Assembly: GCA_016191985.1 (NCBI GenBank)
Contig: JACPVB010000070.1
Location: 1-23,722, forward strand
Reading direction: 5' to 3'
DNA from: Chloroflexota bacterium
GTDB lineage: Bacteria; Chloroflexota; Anaerolineae; Anaerolineales; Villigracilaceae
DNA: 23,722 bases
The notes under the pieces were generated by a model. It was given only the letters and a program-made list of their open reading frames with translations. It ran no database searches and was not told the DNA's origin. The first letter of the stretch is position 1, and the number at the start of each line of letters is the position of its first letter. Positions 14,155-20,496 of this stretch are shown here, piece after piece. The position numbers were made by a program, and so were the translations under genes.

Positions 14155-14385
14155 ATGGATGTGATTCTACTTTCGGCGATCATCCTGGGTGTGTTTATTG
14201 CGTATGAACTGTATTCGGGCGAAGTGCCTGTGAGATGGTTTGGCTCCATCCGGCGGGATAAGAGACCATTTTTCTACTGGCTTTCGATCTTATTTCACAG
14301 TGTAATTCTCGCCATTGTGATCTACGCATGGATGGACGGGTTGAGGGTTCCACTCACTACGATGTTTGAAGGGGTGTTTGATTAG
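14155..14385 (+). CDS. Small two-helix membrane protein
   Basis: Unrecognised 76-aa inner-membrane protein. Helix 1 is at about residues 2-18 (VILLSAIILGVFIAYEL), a basic loop carries RWFGSIRRDKRPFFYW, helix 2 is at about 42-62 (LSILFHSVILAIVIYAWM), and a short tail follows. The basic loop suggests a cytoplasmic hairpin turn. The start at 14155 is chosen because GGAG lies 10 nt upstream. ATG at 14146 is one base from that site, and ATG at 14095 lies inside the decayed thiolase copy and overlaps its GGAGG. It is 95 bp upstream of the thiolase gene, but that gene has its own promoter, so they need not share a function. Confidence 0.65.
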   Translation: MDVILLSAIILGVFIAYELYSGEVPVRWFGSIRRDKRPFFYWLSILFHSVILAIVIYAWMDGLRVPLTTMFEGVFD

Positions 14386-14426
14386 CAGACAAAAACAAGA
14401 CGCAAACAGCAATGGACCAGGCTTCA

Positions 14427-14454
14427 TTGCTGTTTGTTTTATGGGTGGTAGAAT
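14427..14454 (+). promoter_or_regulatory. Thiolase promoter (extended -10)
   Basis: TTGCTG (14427-14432), a 16-bp spacer and TAGAAT (14449-14454), with TGG directly in front, make an extended -10 promoter. GGAGG follows 6 nt before the thiolase ATG. Confidence 0.55.
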
Positions 14455-14480
14455 CTCTTTATATATTTTTGGAGGCTTCC

Positions 14481-15689
14481 ATGACCGAAGTTGTAATTGT
14501 AGACGCCATTCGCACACCGATTGGAGCGCTGGGTGGGATTCTTTCTTCCGTGCGCCCGGACGATATGGCGGCGCATGTCATTAAAGCAATTCTTGAACGA
14601 AATCAATTTGACCCCACGCTCATTGAAGAAGTTTTTCTGGGATGTGCGAATCAGGCAGGCGAAGATAACCGTGACGTGGCGCGCATGGCTGCGCTGTTGG
14701 CTGGTCTGCCCATTGAAGTGGGGGGCGTCACTGTGAATCGACTGTGTGCCTCGGGCTTGAACGCCATCAACATGGCGGCGCGCGCCATCAAGGCAGGTGA
14801 AGGCGACGTGTACATTTCAGGCGGAGTCGAATCCATGAGCCGTGCACCCTACTCACTTCCAAAGGCTGAGGCGGGTTTTTCATTCGGCAATTTAACCGCG
14901 TACGACACCGCCCTCGGCTGGCGGTATCCAAATCCCAAAATGAAGGAAATGTACGGCACAGACTCAATGGGTGAGACCGCCGAAAACATCGCCGCGGAAC
15001 GTCCGCATATCACCCGCGAGAGGCAGGATGAATTCTCCGTCCATTCGCATCAGCGCGCAGTTGCCGCCATTGACTCAGGACGCTTCAAACAGGAAATCAT
15101 TCCTGTATCCATACCTCAGAAAAAGGGCGACCTAAAACTTGTGGATACAGACGAACGTCCACGCCGCGATACAACCATGGAAAGCCTTGCCAGACTCAAA
15201 CCTGCCTTCAAAAAGGAGGGGGGAACCGTCACCGCTGGAAATTCGTCTGGATTAAACGATGGAGCTGCGGCGCTTTTGTTGATGAGCGCAGAAAAAGCCA
15301 AAGCGCTGAACCTGAAACCAATTGCCCGTATCGTCGCCTCTGCCTCGGCTGGTGTGCCTCCGCGTGTGATGGGATATGGTCCCATCCCTGCCACGAGAAA
15401 AGCCTTGCAGCGCGCTGGCTTGAAAATGAAGGATATTGGCCTGGTCGAGATCAATGAAGCCTTTGCCATACAGTCCCTGGCCGTGATGGAAGATTTGGAA
15501 CTCGACCCTGAGATCGTCAACGTCAATGGCGGCGCAATTGCCATTGGACACCCCCTTGGCAGTTCAGGCGCCCGCTTAATGACAACCCTCGTGCACGAAA
15601 TGAAAAATCGAGGTAATGTCACATATGGTGTTGCAACTCTCTGCGTGGGTGTGGGGCAGGGCGAGGCAACGATCATCGAAAGTTTGTAA
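14481..15689 (+). CDS. Acetyl-CoA C-acyltransferase (thiolase)
   Basis: Cytoplasmic thiolase (402 aa) that cleaves 3-ketoacyl-CoA with CoA or condenses two acyl-CoA units. All catalytic residues are present: acyl-accepting Cys89 (VNRLCASGLNAINMAA), His357 (GHPLGSSGARL) and Cys388 (CVGVGQGEA). NEAFAIQSLAV is the expected NEAFA motif. The N-terminal start MTEVVIVDAIRTPIGALGG fits the family. The ATG at 14481 has GGAGG at 6 nt, while a longer frame from 14412 reads through the promoter. By resemblance it is a degradative (FadA/PcaF-like) enzyme. Near Vor and transhydrogenase, it fits acyl-CoA catabolism. Confidence 0.95.
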   Translation: MTEVVIVDAIRTPIGALGGILSSVRPDDMAAHVIKAILERNQFDPTLIEEVFLGCANQAGEDNRDVARMAALLAGLPIEVGGVTVNRLCASGLNAINMAARAIKAGEGDVYISGGVESMSRAPYSLPKAEAGFSFGNLTAYDTALGWRYPNPKMKEMYGTDSMGETAENIAAERPHITRERQDEFSVHSHQRAVAAIDSGRFKQEIIPVSIPQKKGDLKLVDTDERPRRDTTMESLARLKPAFKKEGGTVTAGNSSGLNDGAAALLLMSAEKAKALNLKPIARIVASASAGVPPRVMGYGPIPATRKALQRAGLKMKDIGLVEINEAFAIQSLAVMEDLELDPEIVNVNGGAIAIGHPLGSSGARLMTTLVHEMKNRGNVTYGVATLCVGVGQGEATIIESL

Positions 15690-15840
15690 GTTAGCGCTTG
15701 TCTCGTAAATAAGTAAACTTTTTATTGAAAATCGCGAGTAAAAACGAATTTTTGTTTACCGAATTATGTGATACTCTGTAAAAGGTTTAAAAGTTTACAG
15801 GGCAGCAACCTTTTAACTTATGAACCCTGTAGGAGATTAA

Positions 15841-17070
15841 ATGAAAAAAATTATTACTTTCGCGTTCAGTACAGGCTGTCTTCTCTCCCTGCTTGCTGCC
15901 TGCACAGGCGTGCCTGTCACCACGCAAAGCCTGGAGGCACAAAACACACCTGTGCCTGTCGCAACGCAAACCAATTTAGTGGAAGTAACCGAAACCGCCG
16001 CGCAATCTGCCATTGCACCCGCAAGCACACCATTGCCAGCCGAGATTGCCGCGCCTTTAATTGATTCTCCATCCATCATCTTCATTGACATGATGAATGA
16101 AATCTATGGCTGGGGTGTAACAGAGACAGAGATTGTCAGCACCAATGACGGCGGTGTCACGTGGTATAACGTCACCCCGCCCGGGTTGACCGATGCCGGT
16201 TATTCCGTTTTTCCAGAATTCTTCGACCAGTCTCACGCATGGATCCAAATCGTCGACCCTAATAACTATCCCAACGGCGGCACACTGTACCGCACGTCCA
16301 ATGGCGGCGTTACGTGGGAATCAATTGAAACTCCCTTTAGCGCCGGTGACATGGAATTTGTGGATCCGAATAACGGTTGGATGATGGCCGACCTCGGCGT
16401 GGGCGCTGGCTCCATGGCTATCGCTGTTTTTCAAACCACTGATGGTGGCGCGACATGGAACCGAACGTACACCAATGATCCAAACCTGGAAGGCGCAGGG
16501 GATACTCTTCCGCTGGGCGGCATCAAAGTGATGCTTGTCCCGCTCGACATGAGCACAGCCTGGATCGGCGGCGTAATCTACTCTTCAGGCTCCACCTATT
16601 TATTCCGCACCGATGACAATGGCAGGACCTGGTCACAAGTCAGCATGATGCTGCCGGGAGAAGCGCAGTCCAGCGAGCTGACAATTGAAAAAATAAAATT
16701 TTCTTCGCCGACACAAGGTATTCTCGCGATCAGAATGACATCCGCGACTCTCGAAACCATCCTTTACACAACGAATAACGGCGGCGAAACATGGGAGCCT
16801 GCTCTCGCAACGCTTCCCAGTTCGGGCATGTTGGAAATCCCGTCAGCGCAGGAAATGATCTTTTATTACAACAACCAGTTCTACGTCACGAAAGATGCGG
16901 CGAGTACATTTGAGATCATCGATCCCAACATTGCATTTGGCGAATCCCTCACCGATATGAGTTTTGTAAATTCATCCAGCGGCTGGGTGGTTACCACCAG
17001 CCCGACCAACCAACGCACACTTTATAAAACCACCGACGGAGGAAGAACTTGGTCCCCAATCAACCCTTAA
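15841..17070 (+). CDS. Lipoprotein with BNR/Ycf48-like beta-propeller repeats
   Basis: Secreted lipid-anchored protein (409 aa). The signal peptide ends in lipobox LAAC (Cys21), followed by a Thr/Pro/Ala-rich linker (about 22-75). The body contains six Asp-box or BNR-type repeats such as STNDGGVTWYN, TSNGGVTWES, TTDGGATWNR, TDDNGRTWSQ, TTNNGGETWEP and TTDGGRTWSP, spaced about 50 residues apart as in a beta-propeller of the Ycf48/sialidase-like fold. No sialidase catalytic residues were recognised, so it is probably a binding or assembly protein. AGGAG lies upstream of the ATG. The last propeller repeat overlaps the ribosome site and TTG start of the next gene. Confidence 0.87.
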   Translation: MKKIITFAFSTGCLLSLLAACTGVPVTTQSLEAQNTPVPVATQTNLVEVTETAAQSAIAPASTPLPAEIAAPLIDSPSIIFIDMMNEIYGWGVTETEIVSTNDGGVTWYNVTPPGLTDAGYSVFPEFFDQSHAWIQIVDPNNYPNGGTLYRTSNGGVTWESIETPFSAGDMEFVDPNNGWMMADLGVGAGSMAIAVFQTTDGGATWNRTYTNDPNLEGAGDTLPLGGIKVMLVPLDMSTAWIGGVIYSSGSTYLFRTDDNGRTWSQVSMMLPGEAQSSELTIEKIKFSSPTQGILAIRMTSATLETILYTTNNGGETWEPALATLPSSGMLEIPSAQEMIFYYNNQFYVTKDAASTFEIIDPNIAFGESLTDMSFVNSSSGWVVTTSPTNQRTLYKTTDGGRTWSPINP

Positions 17071-17969
17071 AATTTTTATTGATATTGACTCTCGCAACCC
17101 TTGCCTGTGGATTGGCTGCGCCCGCCTCTCCCTCCCCGATGCCTGTCCCTGTTGAAACGGCATTTCCCACGCCGATACCCGCCCTCACAGCGGAACAACT
17201 TAAGAACGCGCAATATCAACTTGGCGCACGTGACGACCATGCGGTTGTGCAGTTGACCGATGGAAAATTTCAGCAGGGTACGGATGCCACAACGCTCGAC
17301 TTCGCTTATATCGCATTGACTGATTTTGTTTCAGTTGGCGACATCACAGGCGACGGCCTGGATGAAGTTGCCGCAATTTTTCTTGAAAATTATGGCGGCA
17401 CCGGTAATTTTGGGCTTCTCGCAATTTATTCCAATGTAAACAGCCTGCCTGTTTTTTTGACATCCACCTTTATCGATGACCGCCCGATGATCAACAGCAT
17501 GTCCATCGAAAATGGGGAAGTGTTCCTCGATGCAATCGTACATGGCTTTGACGATGGCGGCTGCTGCCCCACGCTCTCAACCACGCGCCGATATGCCCTG
17601 GTAAACAACCAATTACGGATCGTCAATTACACAACCACGACGCCGAACGGCGCCCAACGCACAATTGAAATTTTAACTCCTGCGAATGGTGTTGAAATAT
17701 CAGGCAATGTGCAGGTGACGGGAAACGTCAGCATCGCACCGTTTGAAAATAATTTATCGTATTTCATTTACGACGGGGCTGGCAATGAAGTAGCCCGCGG
17801 TCCTGTCCCAGTCACTGCGCCGGATTTGGGTGCGCCCGGTACCTTTGATGTAACCATCGCTCTCGAAGGCATCCCCGCAGGCACAACTGTTTATCTGGAA
17901 ATTCAAGACATCAGCGCGGCCGATGGTTCCTGGTTCGCCATGGATGCTGTAAAATTATTGGTGAAATAG
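17049..17969 (+). CDS. Lipoprotein with C-terminal Gmad2 immunoglobulin-like domain
   Basis: Lipid-anchored extracytoplasmic protein (306 aa). The signal peptide ends in TLAC (Cys20), followed by a Pro-rich linker. The middle (about 55-190) holds a VGDITGDGLDEVAAIFLENYGG segment resembling an FG-GAP/VCBS calcium-binding loop. The C-terminal (about 205-306, IEILTPANGVEISGNVQVTG and VYLEIQDISAADGS) resembles Gmad2, an Ig-like domain of spore-germination and cell-surface proteins. It starts with TTG at 17049, set by GGAGG 6 nt upstream, and overlaps the preceding lipoprotein gene by 22 nt. No ATG in that position is available. The overlap implies translational coupling and joint function. Confidence 0.82.
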   Translation: MVPNQPLKFLLILTLATLACGLAAPASPSPMPVPVETAFPTPIPALTAEQLKNAQYQLGARDDHAVVQLTDGKFQQGTDATTLDFAYIALTDFVSVGDITGDGLDEVAAIFLENYGGTGNFGLLAIYSNVNSLPVFLTSTFIDDRPMINSMSIENGEVFLDAIVHGFDDGGCCPTLSTTRRYALVNNQLRIVNYTTTTPNGAQRTIEILTPANGVEISGNVQVTGNVSIAPFENNLSYFIYDGAGNEVARGPVPVTAPDLGAPGTFDVTIALEGIPAGTTVYLEIQDISAADGSWFAMDAVKLLVK

Positions 17970-17986
17970 TTTTCTGATTTTCAGTG

Positions 17987-18084
17987 GTGGTCGAGCATTG
18001 CCCTGAGCCTGTCGAAGGGTAGCCCCGCGCGTGCTGAGCGGAACGATTGCGAAGTCGAAGCATCGCGGGACGTATCGAGACCAC
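17987..18084. repeat. Composite dispersed repeat (GTGGTCGAG...TATCGAGACCAC)
   Basis: GTGGTCGAG (17987-17995) and TATCGAGACCAC (18073-18084) form loose outer inverted repeats. Inside lie CCCTGAGCCTGTCGAAGGGT (18001-18020) and a CCCGCGCGTGC/GCATCGCGGG hairpin. A shorter relative lies at 22763-22807. It occupies most of the gap between the Gmad2 lipoprotein and the CBS gene. Confidence 0.6.
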
Positions 18085-18109
18085 ATCATTCATTTTAGAG
18101 GAGTATCCC

Positions 18110-18517
18110 ATGCCACACTTAGTCCAAGATTGGATGTCCCGTCCTGTTGTTGTTGTTGATCCCGATTCAAGCGTCAAGTATGCGCTTACATTGATGCGCC
18201 GCCGTAAGATCCACAGCGTGGTGGTGGATGTCAGTGATAAAAACCCATCCTATGGCATTGTGACCACAACAGATATCCGCGATAAGATCGTTGCAGCCGA
18301 GCGCAGTACTTCGGAGACGACCGTCCGCGAAATTATGTCTGGCCCCATCTTTACCGGCAAGCCCGAATGGACGTTGATGGAATGTTCACGCATCATGCAG
18401 GAACGCCACATCCATCATCTGCCCATCGCGGATGAAAGCGGCGCCTTAATTGGCCTGATCTCCGCAACGGATATTTTTATGGCCGTGGAAGAAGCAGGCT
18501 GGGAAGAAGAGGAGTAA
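18110..18517 (+). CDS. Tandem CBS-domain protein
   Basis: Stand-alone CBS pair (135 aa), a Bateman module that usually binds adenosyl nucleotides and signals energy state. CBS1 covers about 5-65 (VQDWMSRPVVVVDPDSSVKY; SYGIVTTTDIRDKIV) and CBS2 about 72-128 (VREIMSGPIFTGKPEWTLME; ALIGLISATDIFMAV). It ends in an acidic EEAGWEEEE tail. The ATG at 18110 is set by GAGGAG 7 nt upstream. An in-frame ATG at 18047 lies inside repeat sequence. No catalytic domain is attached, so the partner is unknown. Confidence 0.92.
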   Translation: MPHLVQDWMSRPVVVVDPDSSVKYALTLMRRRKIHSVVVDVSDKNPSYGIVTTTDIRDKIVAAERSTSETTVREIMSGPIFTGKPEWTLMECSRIMQERHIHHLPIADESGALIGLISATDIFMAVEEAGWEEEE

Positions 18518-18553
18518 CCCAAAGCGGTACAAGACCACGCTTTAATTGTTAAT

Positions 18554-18721
18554 TTCAGTACATCACGATTCTGGAGTCCATCAGCTTGCTGATGGGCAAA
18601 AGCGAGAAGCAAACCGATGAAACAGCTCGTTCTTGCGTGATCTATGATAAATTTTTGGATATACCTTGCCAATCGGACAGCAAGCTTTCCGACTCCAGAG
18701 TGAAACCTGTGATTTACTGAA
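18554..18721. mobile_element. MITE-like element with about 25-45-bp imperfect terminal inverted repeats
   Basis: The left end begins TTCAGTACATCAC, then CTGGAGTC (18571-18578) and AGCTTGCTG. The reverse complement of the right end begins TTCAGTAAATCAC, then CTGGAGTC and AGCTTGCTG in the same order, with small indels between. The unit is 168 bp and carries no gene. The sequence just outside both ends is ATT-rich, so a short target duplication cannot be told from chance. It lies between the convergent CBS (+) and SufE (-) genes. Confidence 0.65.
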
Positions 18722-18751
18722 TTTACAAAACCTCGTACTGTGTAAGGTGAG

Positions 18752-19183
18752 TTATTCACTCATCGCTTTTACAGCGGCTTGCTTCATGTGTGCCAGCACG
18801 CCGCGAAACCCGTTGAGGCGCTGCCCGGAGATCGCCTCCTCCAAATTCATGGGGGTGTAGAAATCTGCGGGCACCGTGATGATCTCCTCGGGCGTGCAGC
18901 CGTTCAACCCCGTGGCAAGGATGGCGGCCAGTCCGCGCACGGTGGGGGATTGCGGGGGAATGTCAAAGTGAAAGACCAATCCGCCGTCCGCCTGTTTCTC
19001 GCCGATCAAAAATACCGGCGTCATACATTCAGGGACCGCTTCCATTTGGGAGCGTTCTTCCTTGTATCTTTCTGGCAGTTCAGGCAGAGACTCGGCATAC
19101 CCAATCAATGTTTCGATTTTTTCATCGCGGCTCATGCCCGCGAAGTCATCCACGATTTCCTGGAGTTTTGAAGGTAGGGACAT
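18752..19183 (-). CDS. sufE: SufE-family sulfur acceptor protein
   Basis: Cytoplasmic Fe-S cluster assembly protein (143 aa) that takes persulfide sulfur from a SufS-type cysteine desulfurase and activates it. MSLPSKLQEIVDDFAGMS is the usual SufE start. The acceptor Cys53 sits in VPECMTPVFL, near the equivalent Cys51 of E. coli SufE. The segment with SPTVRGLAAILATGLNG and the QRLNGFRGVLAHMKQ end complete the fold. No clear Shine-Dalgarno precedes the ATG, and an inverted repeat lies 8-66 bp upstream. No SufS or SufBCD gene is in view. The rhodanese gene upstream may be its sulfur source or a co-regulated partner. Confidence 0.9.
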   Translation of the reverse strand: MSLPSKLQEIVDDFAGMSRDEKIETLIGYAESLPELPERYKEERSQMEAVPECMTPVFLIGEKQADGGLVFHFDIPPQSPTVRGLAAILATGLNGCTPEEIITVPADFYTPMNLEEAISGQRLNGFRGVLAHMKQAAVKAMSE

Positions 19184-19190
19184 TTTATTT

Positions 19191-19249
19191 GTAGGGGCAC
19201 AGCGGGTAATTCCGTGATTGAGCTTATAAATTGACCGCTGTGCCCCTAC
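19191..19249. repeat. Perfect inverted repeat GTAGGGGCACAGCGG, copy 2
   Basis: GTAGGGGCACAGCGG (19191-19205) and CCGCTGTGCCCCTAC (19235-19249) are perfect 15-bp complements around a 29-nt loop. It is the same family as 13535-13594, and both lie between co-directional genes of an operon. Confidence 0.75.
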
Positions 19250-19252
19250 CCT

Positions 19253-20092
19253 TTACTTCTCTATCGGCGCATCCACAAGGTTGCCCCATTCCGTCCATGA
19301 ACCGTCGTAGTTCTTGACCGTCGGGTAACCAAGCAGGTACTTCAATACAAACCACGTCAACGAAGAGCGTTCGCCGATGCGGCAATAGGCAATGATCTCC
19401 CCGTCAGCTTTGATATTTTTCCCTTCGTAGAGAGCACGCAGCTCCTCGGGAGTCTTGAACGTTGCGTCCGCTTCGTTGGTTGCCTGCGCCCAGGGAATGC
19501 TCACAGCGCCGGGAATGTGCCCGCCGCGAGTCGCCCCTTCCTGCGGATAGTTTGGCATGTGCAGCAACTCGCCCGTGTATTCCTTGAGCGAGCGGACATC
19601 CACCAGCGGTTTCTTTGTTTCGAGTTGTTTGAAGACATCGTCACGGAATGCGCGAATGGACTTATCCGCTTCTTTCGCGCTGTATGTTGTTCGGGCAAAC
19701 GAAGGGACATCCTTCACGAGGGGCCGCTTCTCCTGCTCCCATTTGGTGCGTCCGCCGTTCATAATCTTGACATTGTTATGGCCGTAATATTGGAAAAGCC
19801 AAAGCGCATAGCACGCGAACCAATTGGACTTGTCACCGTAAAAGACAACGGTCGTGTCGTTGGTAATGCCGAGCTTGGATGCAACTTCTTCAAACTGTTC
19901 CTTCGTAAGAAAATCACGGCGCAGTGGATGCTGCAACGTGCTGAACCAATCCACCTGCACCGAGTTTTGAATATGCCCGATTGGGTATAGCAACGGATCT
20001 TCATCCGACTCAATGATGCGGACATTTGGGTCGTCAAGATGCTGGGCGACCCATTCGGTATCGACAAGATATTCGGGATGTGCGTAAGGCAT
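19253..20092 (-). CDS. Thiosulfate/mercaptopyruvate sulfurtransferase (tandem rhodanese)
   Basis: Cytoplasmic sulfurtransferase (279 aa) with two rhodanese domains: an inactive N-terminal one (about 5-130, VDTEWVAQHLDDPNVRIIES) and a catalytic C-terminal one (about 150-275). The active site is Cys237 in YCRIGERSS. The CRxGxR loop is the thiosulfate type rather than the CGSGVTA loop of mercaptopyruvate enzymes. It moves sulfane sulfur to cyanide or protein thiols. It lies 69 bp upstream of sufE on the same strand, which suggests persulfide delivery. AAAGGAAA precedes the ATG at 20092. The structured RNA at 20212-20394 lies directly upstream on the same strand. Confidence 0.93.
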   Translation of the reverse strand: MPYAHPEYLVDTEWVAQHLDDPNVRIIESDEDPLLYPIGHIQNSVQVDWFSTLQHPLRRDFLTKEQFEEVASKLGITNDTTVVFYGDKSNWFACYALWLFQYYGHNNVKIMNGGRTKWEQEKRPLVKDVPSFARTTYSAKEADKSIRAFRDDVFKQLETKKPLVDVRSLKEYTGELLHMPNYPQEGATRGGHIPGAVSIPWAQATNEADATFKTPEELRALYEGKNIKADGEIIAYCRIGERSSLTWFVLKYLLGYPTVKNYDGSWTEWGNLVDAPIEK

Positions 20093-20211
20093 TTTAAAAG
20101 TTTCCTTTTCGTATTAATAAAATTTGGTCGCGCTGTTTGGCAGGGAGACCCATCGGGGGTTTGAAGAATCATTGCTGATTCTATAGGGTCGCCCTTACAC
20201 TTTTACAAAAC

Positions 20212-20310
20212 AAAAAAGCAGTCAACATAAAAACAAAAGGACAGCGAAACATCCTGCGCATACAAATGAGTGCGCGGGGGCCGTTCCACTGTCCTGAGTC
20301 GTTGACTGCT
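20212..20310 (-). terminator. Terminator hairpin of the structured RNA
   Basis: On the minus strand the closing stem AGCAGTCAAC/GTTGACTGCT (20310-20301 with 20226-20217) runs into TTTTTT at 20217-20212, so it resembles an intrinsic terminator with an unusually long structured loop. It lies 120 bp before the rhodanese ATG. Confidence 0.6.
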
Positions 20311-20339
20311 TGTTGATGAGGGTGTGTCTCAGGCGGTGG

Positions 20340-20384
20340 TTACGAACCCCGCCACAGACACAAGCAAAAGTTGAAAGTTTTCAT
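20340..20384 (-). CDS. Possible 14-residue leader peptide with Cys codons
   Basis: From ATG at 20384 the minus strand reads MKTFNFCLCLWRGS and stops at 20340. It starts about 10 nt after the predicted transcription start and overlaps hairpin 1, so ribosome position would change folding. Two Cys codons (C-L-C) precede a sulfurtransferase operon, suggestive of a cysteine-sensing attenuator. There is no Shine-Dalgarno, and a 14-codon ORF can arise by chance, so this is tentative. Confidence 0.25.
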   Translation of the reverse strand: MKTFNFCLCLWRGS

Positions 20385-20400
20385 GGTTAAGAGTTGGCGT

Positions 20401-20428
20401 ATTTTACGTGAATAAATTTTTTTGTCAA
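20401..20428 (-). promoter_or_regulatory. Near-consensus sigma-70-type promoter of the structured RNA
   Basis: On the minus strand TTGACA (20428-20423), a 16-bp A/T-rich spacer and TAAAAT (20406-20401) give the best promoter match in the window. The start point would be near 20394. The -35 is also part of a small TTTTTGTC/GACAAAAA palindrome. Confidence 0.75.
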
Positions 20429-20484
20429 GACAAAAATTGCTTCAAACCACCCTCTCCATGGGATGGCATGGAGATGAATTGATG

Positions 20485-20490
20485 TAAAAT
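20485..20490 (+). promoter_or_regulatory. -10 box of a probably leaderless RNase H transcript
   Basis: TAAAAT ends 6 nt before the RNase H ATG (20497), and no Shine-Dalgarno is present. Transcription would start at or beside the ATG. No clear -35 is seen. A CTCCATG/CATGGAG palindrome lies at about 20453-20473. Confidence 0.45.
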
Positions 20491-20496
20491 TGATGT

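Larger units (their letters stand above)
20212..20394 (-). ncRNA. Candidate structured small RNA or attenuator leader
   Basis: The minus strand transcript is about 183 nt from the predicted start (about 20394) to a T6 run (20217-20212). Hairpin 1 pairs 20362-20356 with 20329-20323 (AGACACA region) and 20353-20349 with 20336-20332. Hairpin 2 is a long rod: 20310-20301 with 20226-20217 (AGCAGTCAAC, 10 bp perfect), 20295-20289 with 20244-20238 (AGGACAG, 7 bp), and 20278-20271 with 20260-20253 (8 bp, one G-U), with internal loops between. The T-run exists only on this strand. The size is close to that of 6S RNA, but the 5' and 3' ends do not pair as 6S requires. An alternative is an attenuator for the downstream rhodanese-sufE genes. 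Confidence 0.6.

Noticed and set aside
20240..20300. TGGAAC in the internal loop of the structured RNA as a T-box (UGGNACCGCG) element
   Set aside because: Only TGGAACGG matches. The CCGCG part, specifier stem I and antiterminator alternative pairing are not evident, and the downstream gene is not an amino-acid gene of the usual kind.
20301..20362. tRNA or tmRNA because of GGTTCGTAACC-like wording
   Set aside because: No cloverleaf, no acceptor stem and no T-arm GGTTCRANTCC. It is the loop of hairpin 1.
20212..20394. 6S RNA assignment
   Set aside because: Length and lone promoter fit, but the transcript ends do not pair and a central bubble mimicking an open promoter could not be drawn. Left as an unassigned structured RNA.
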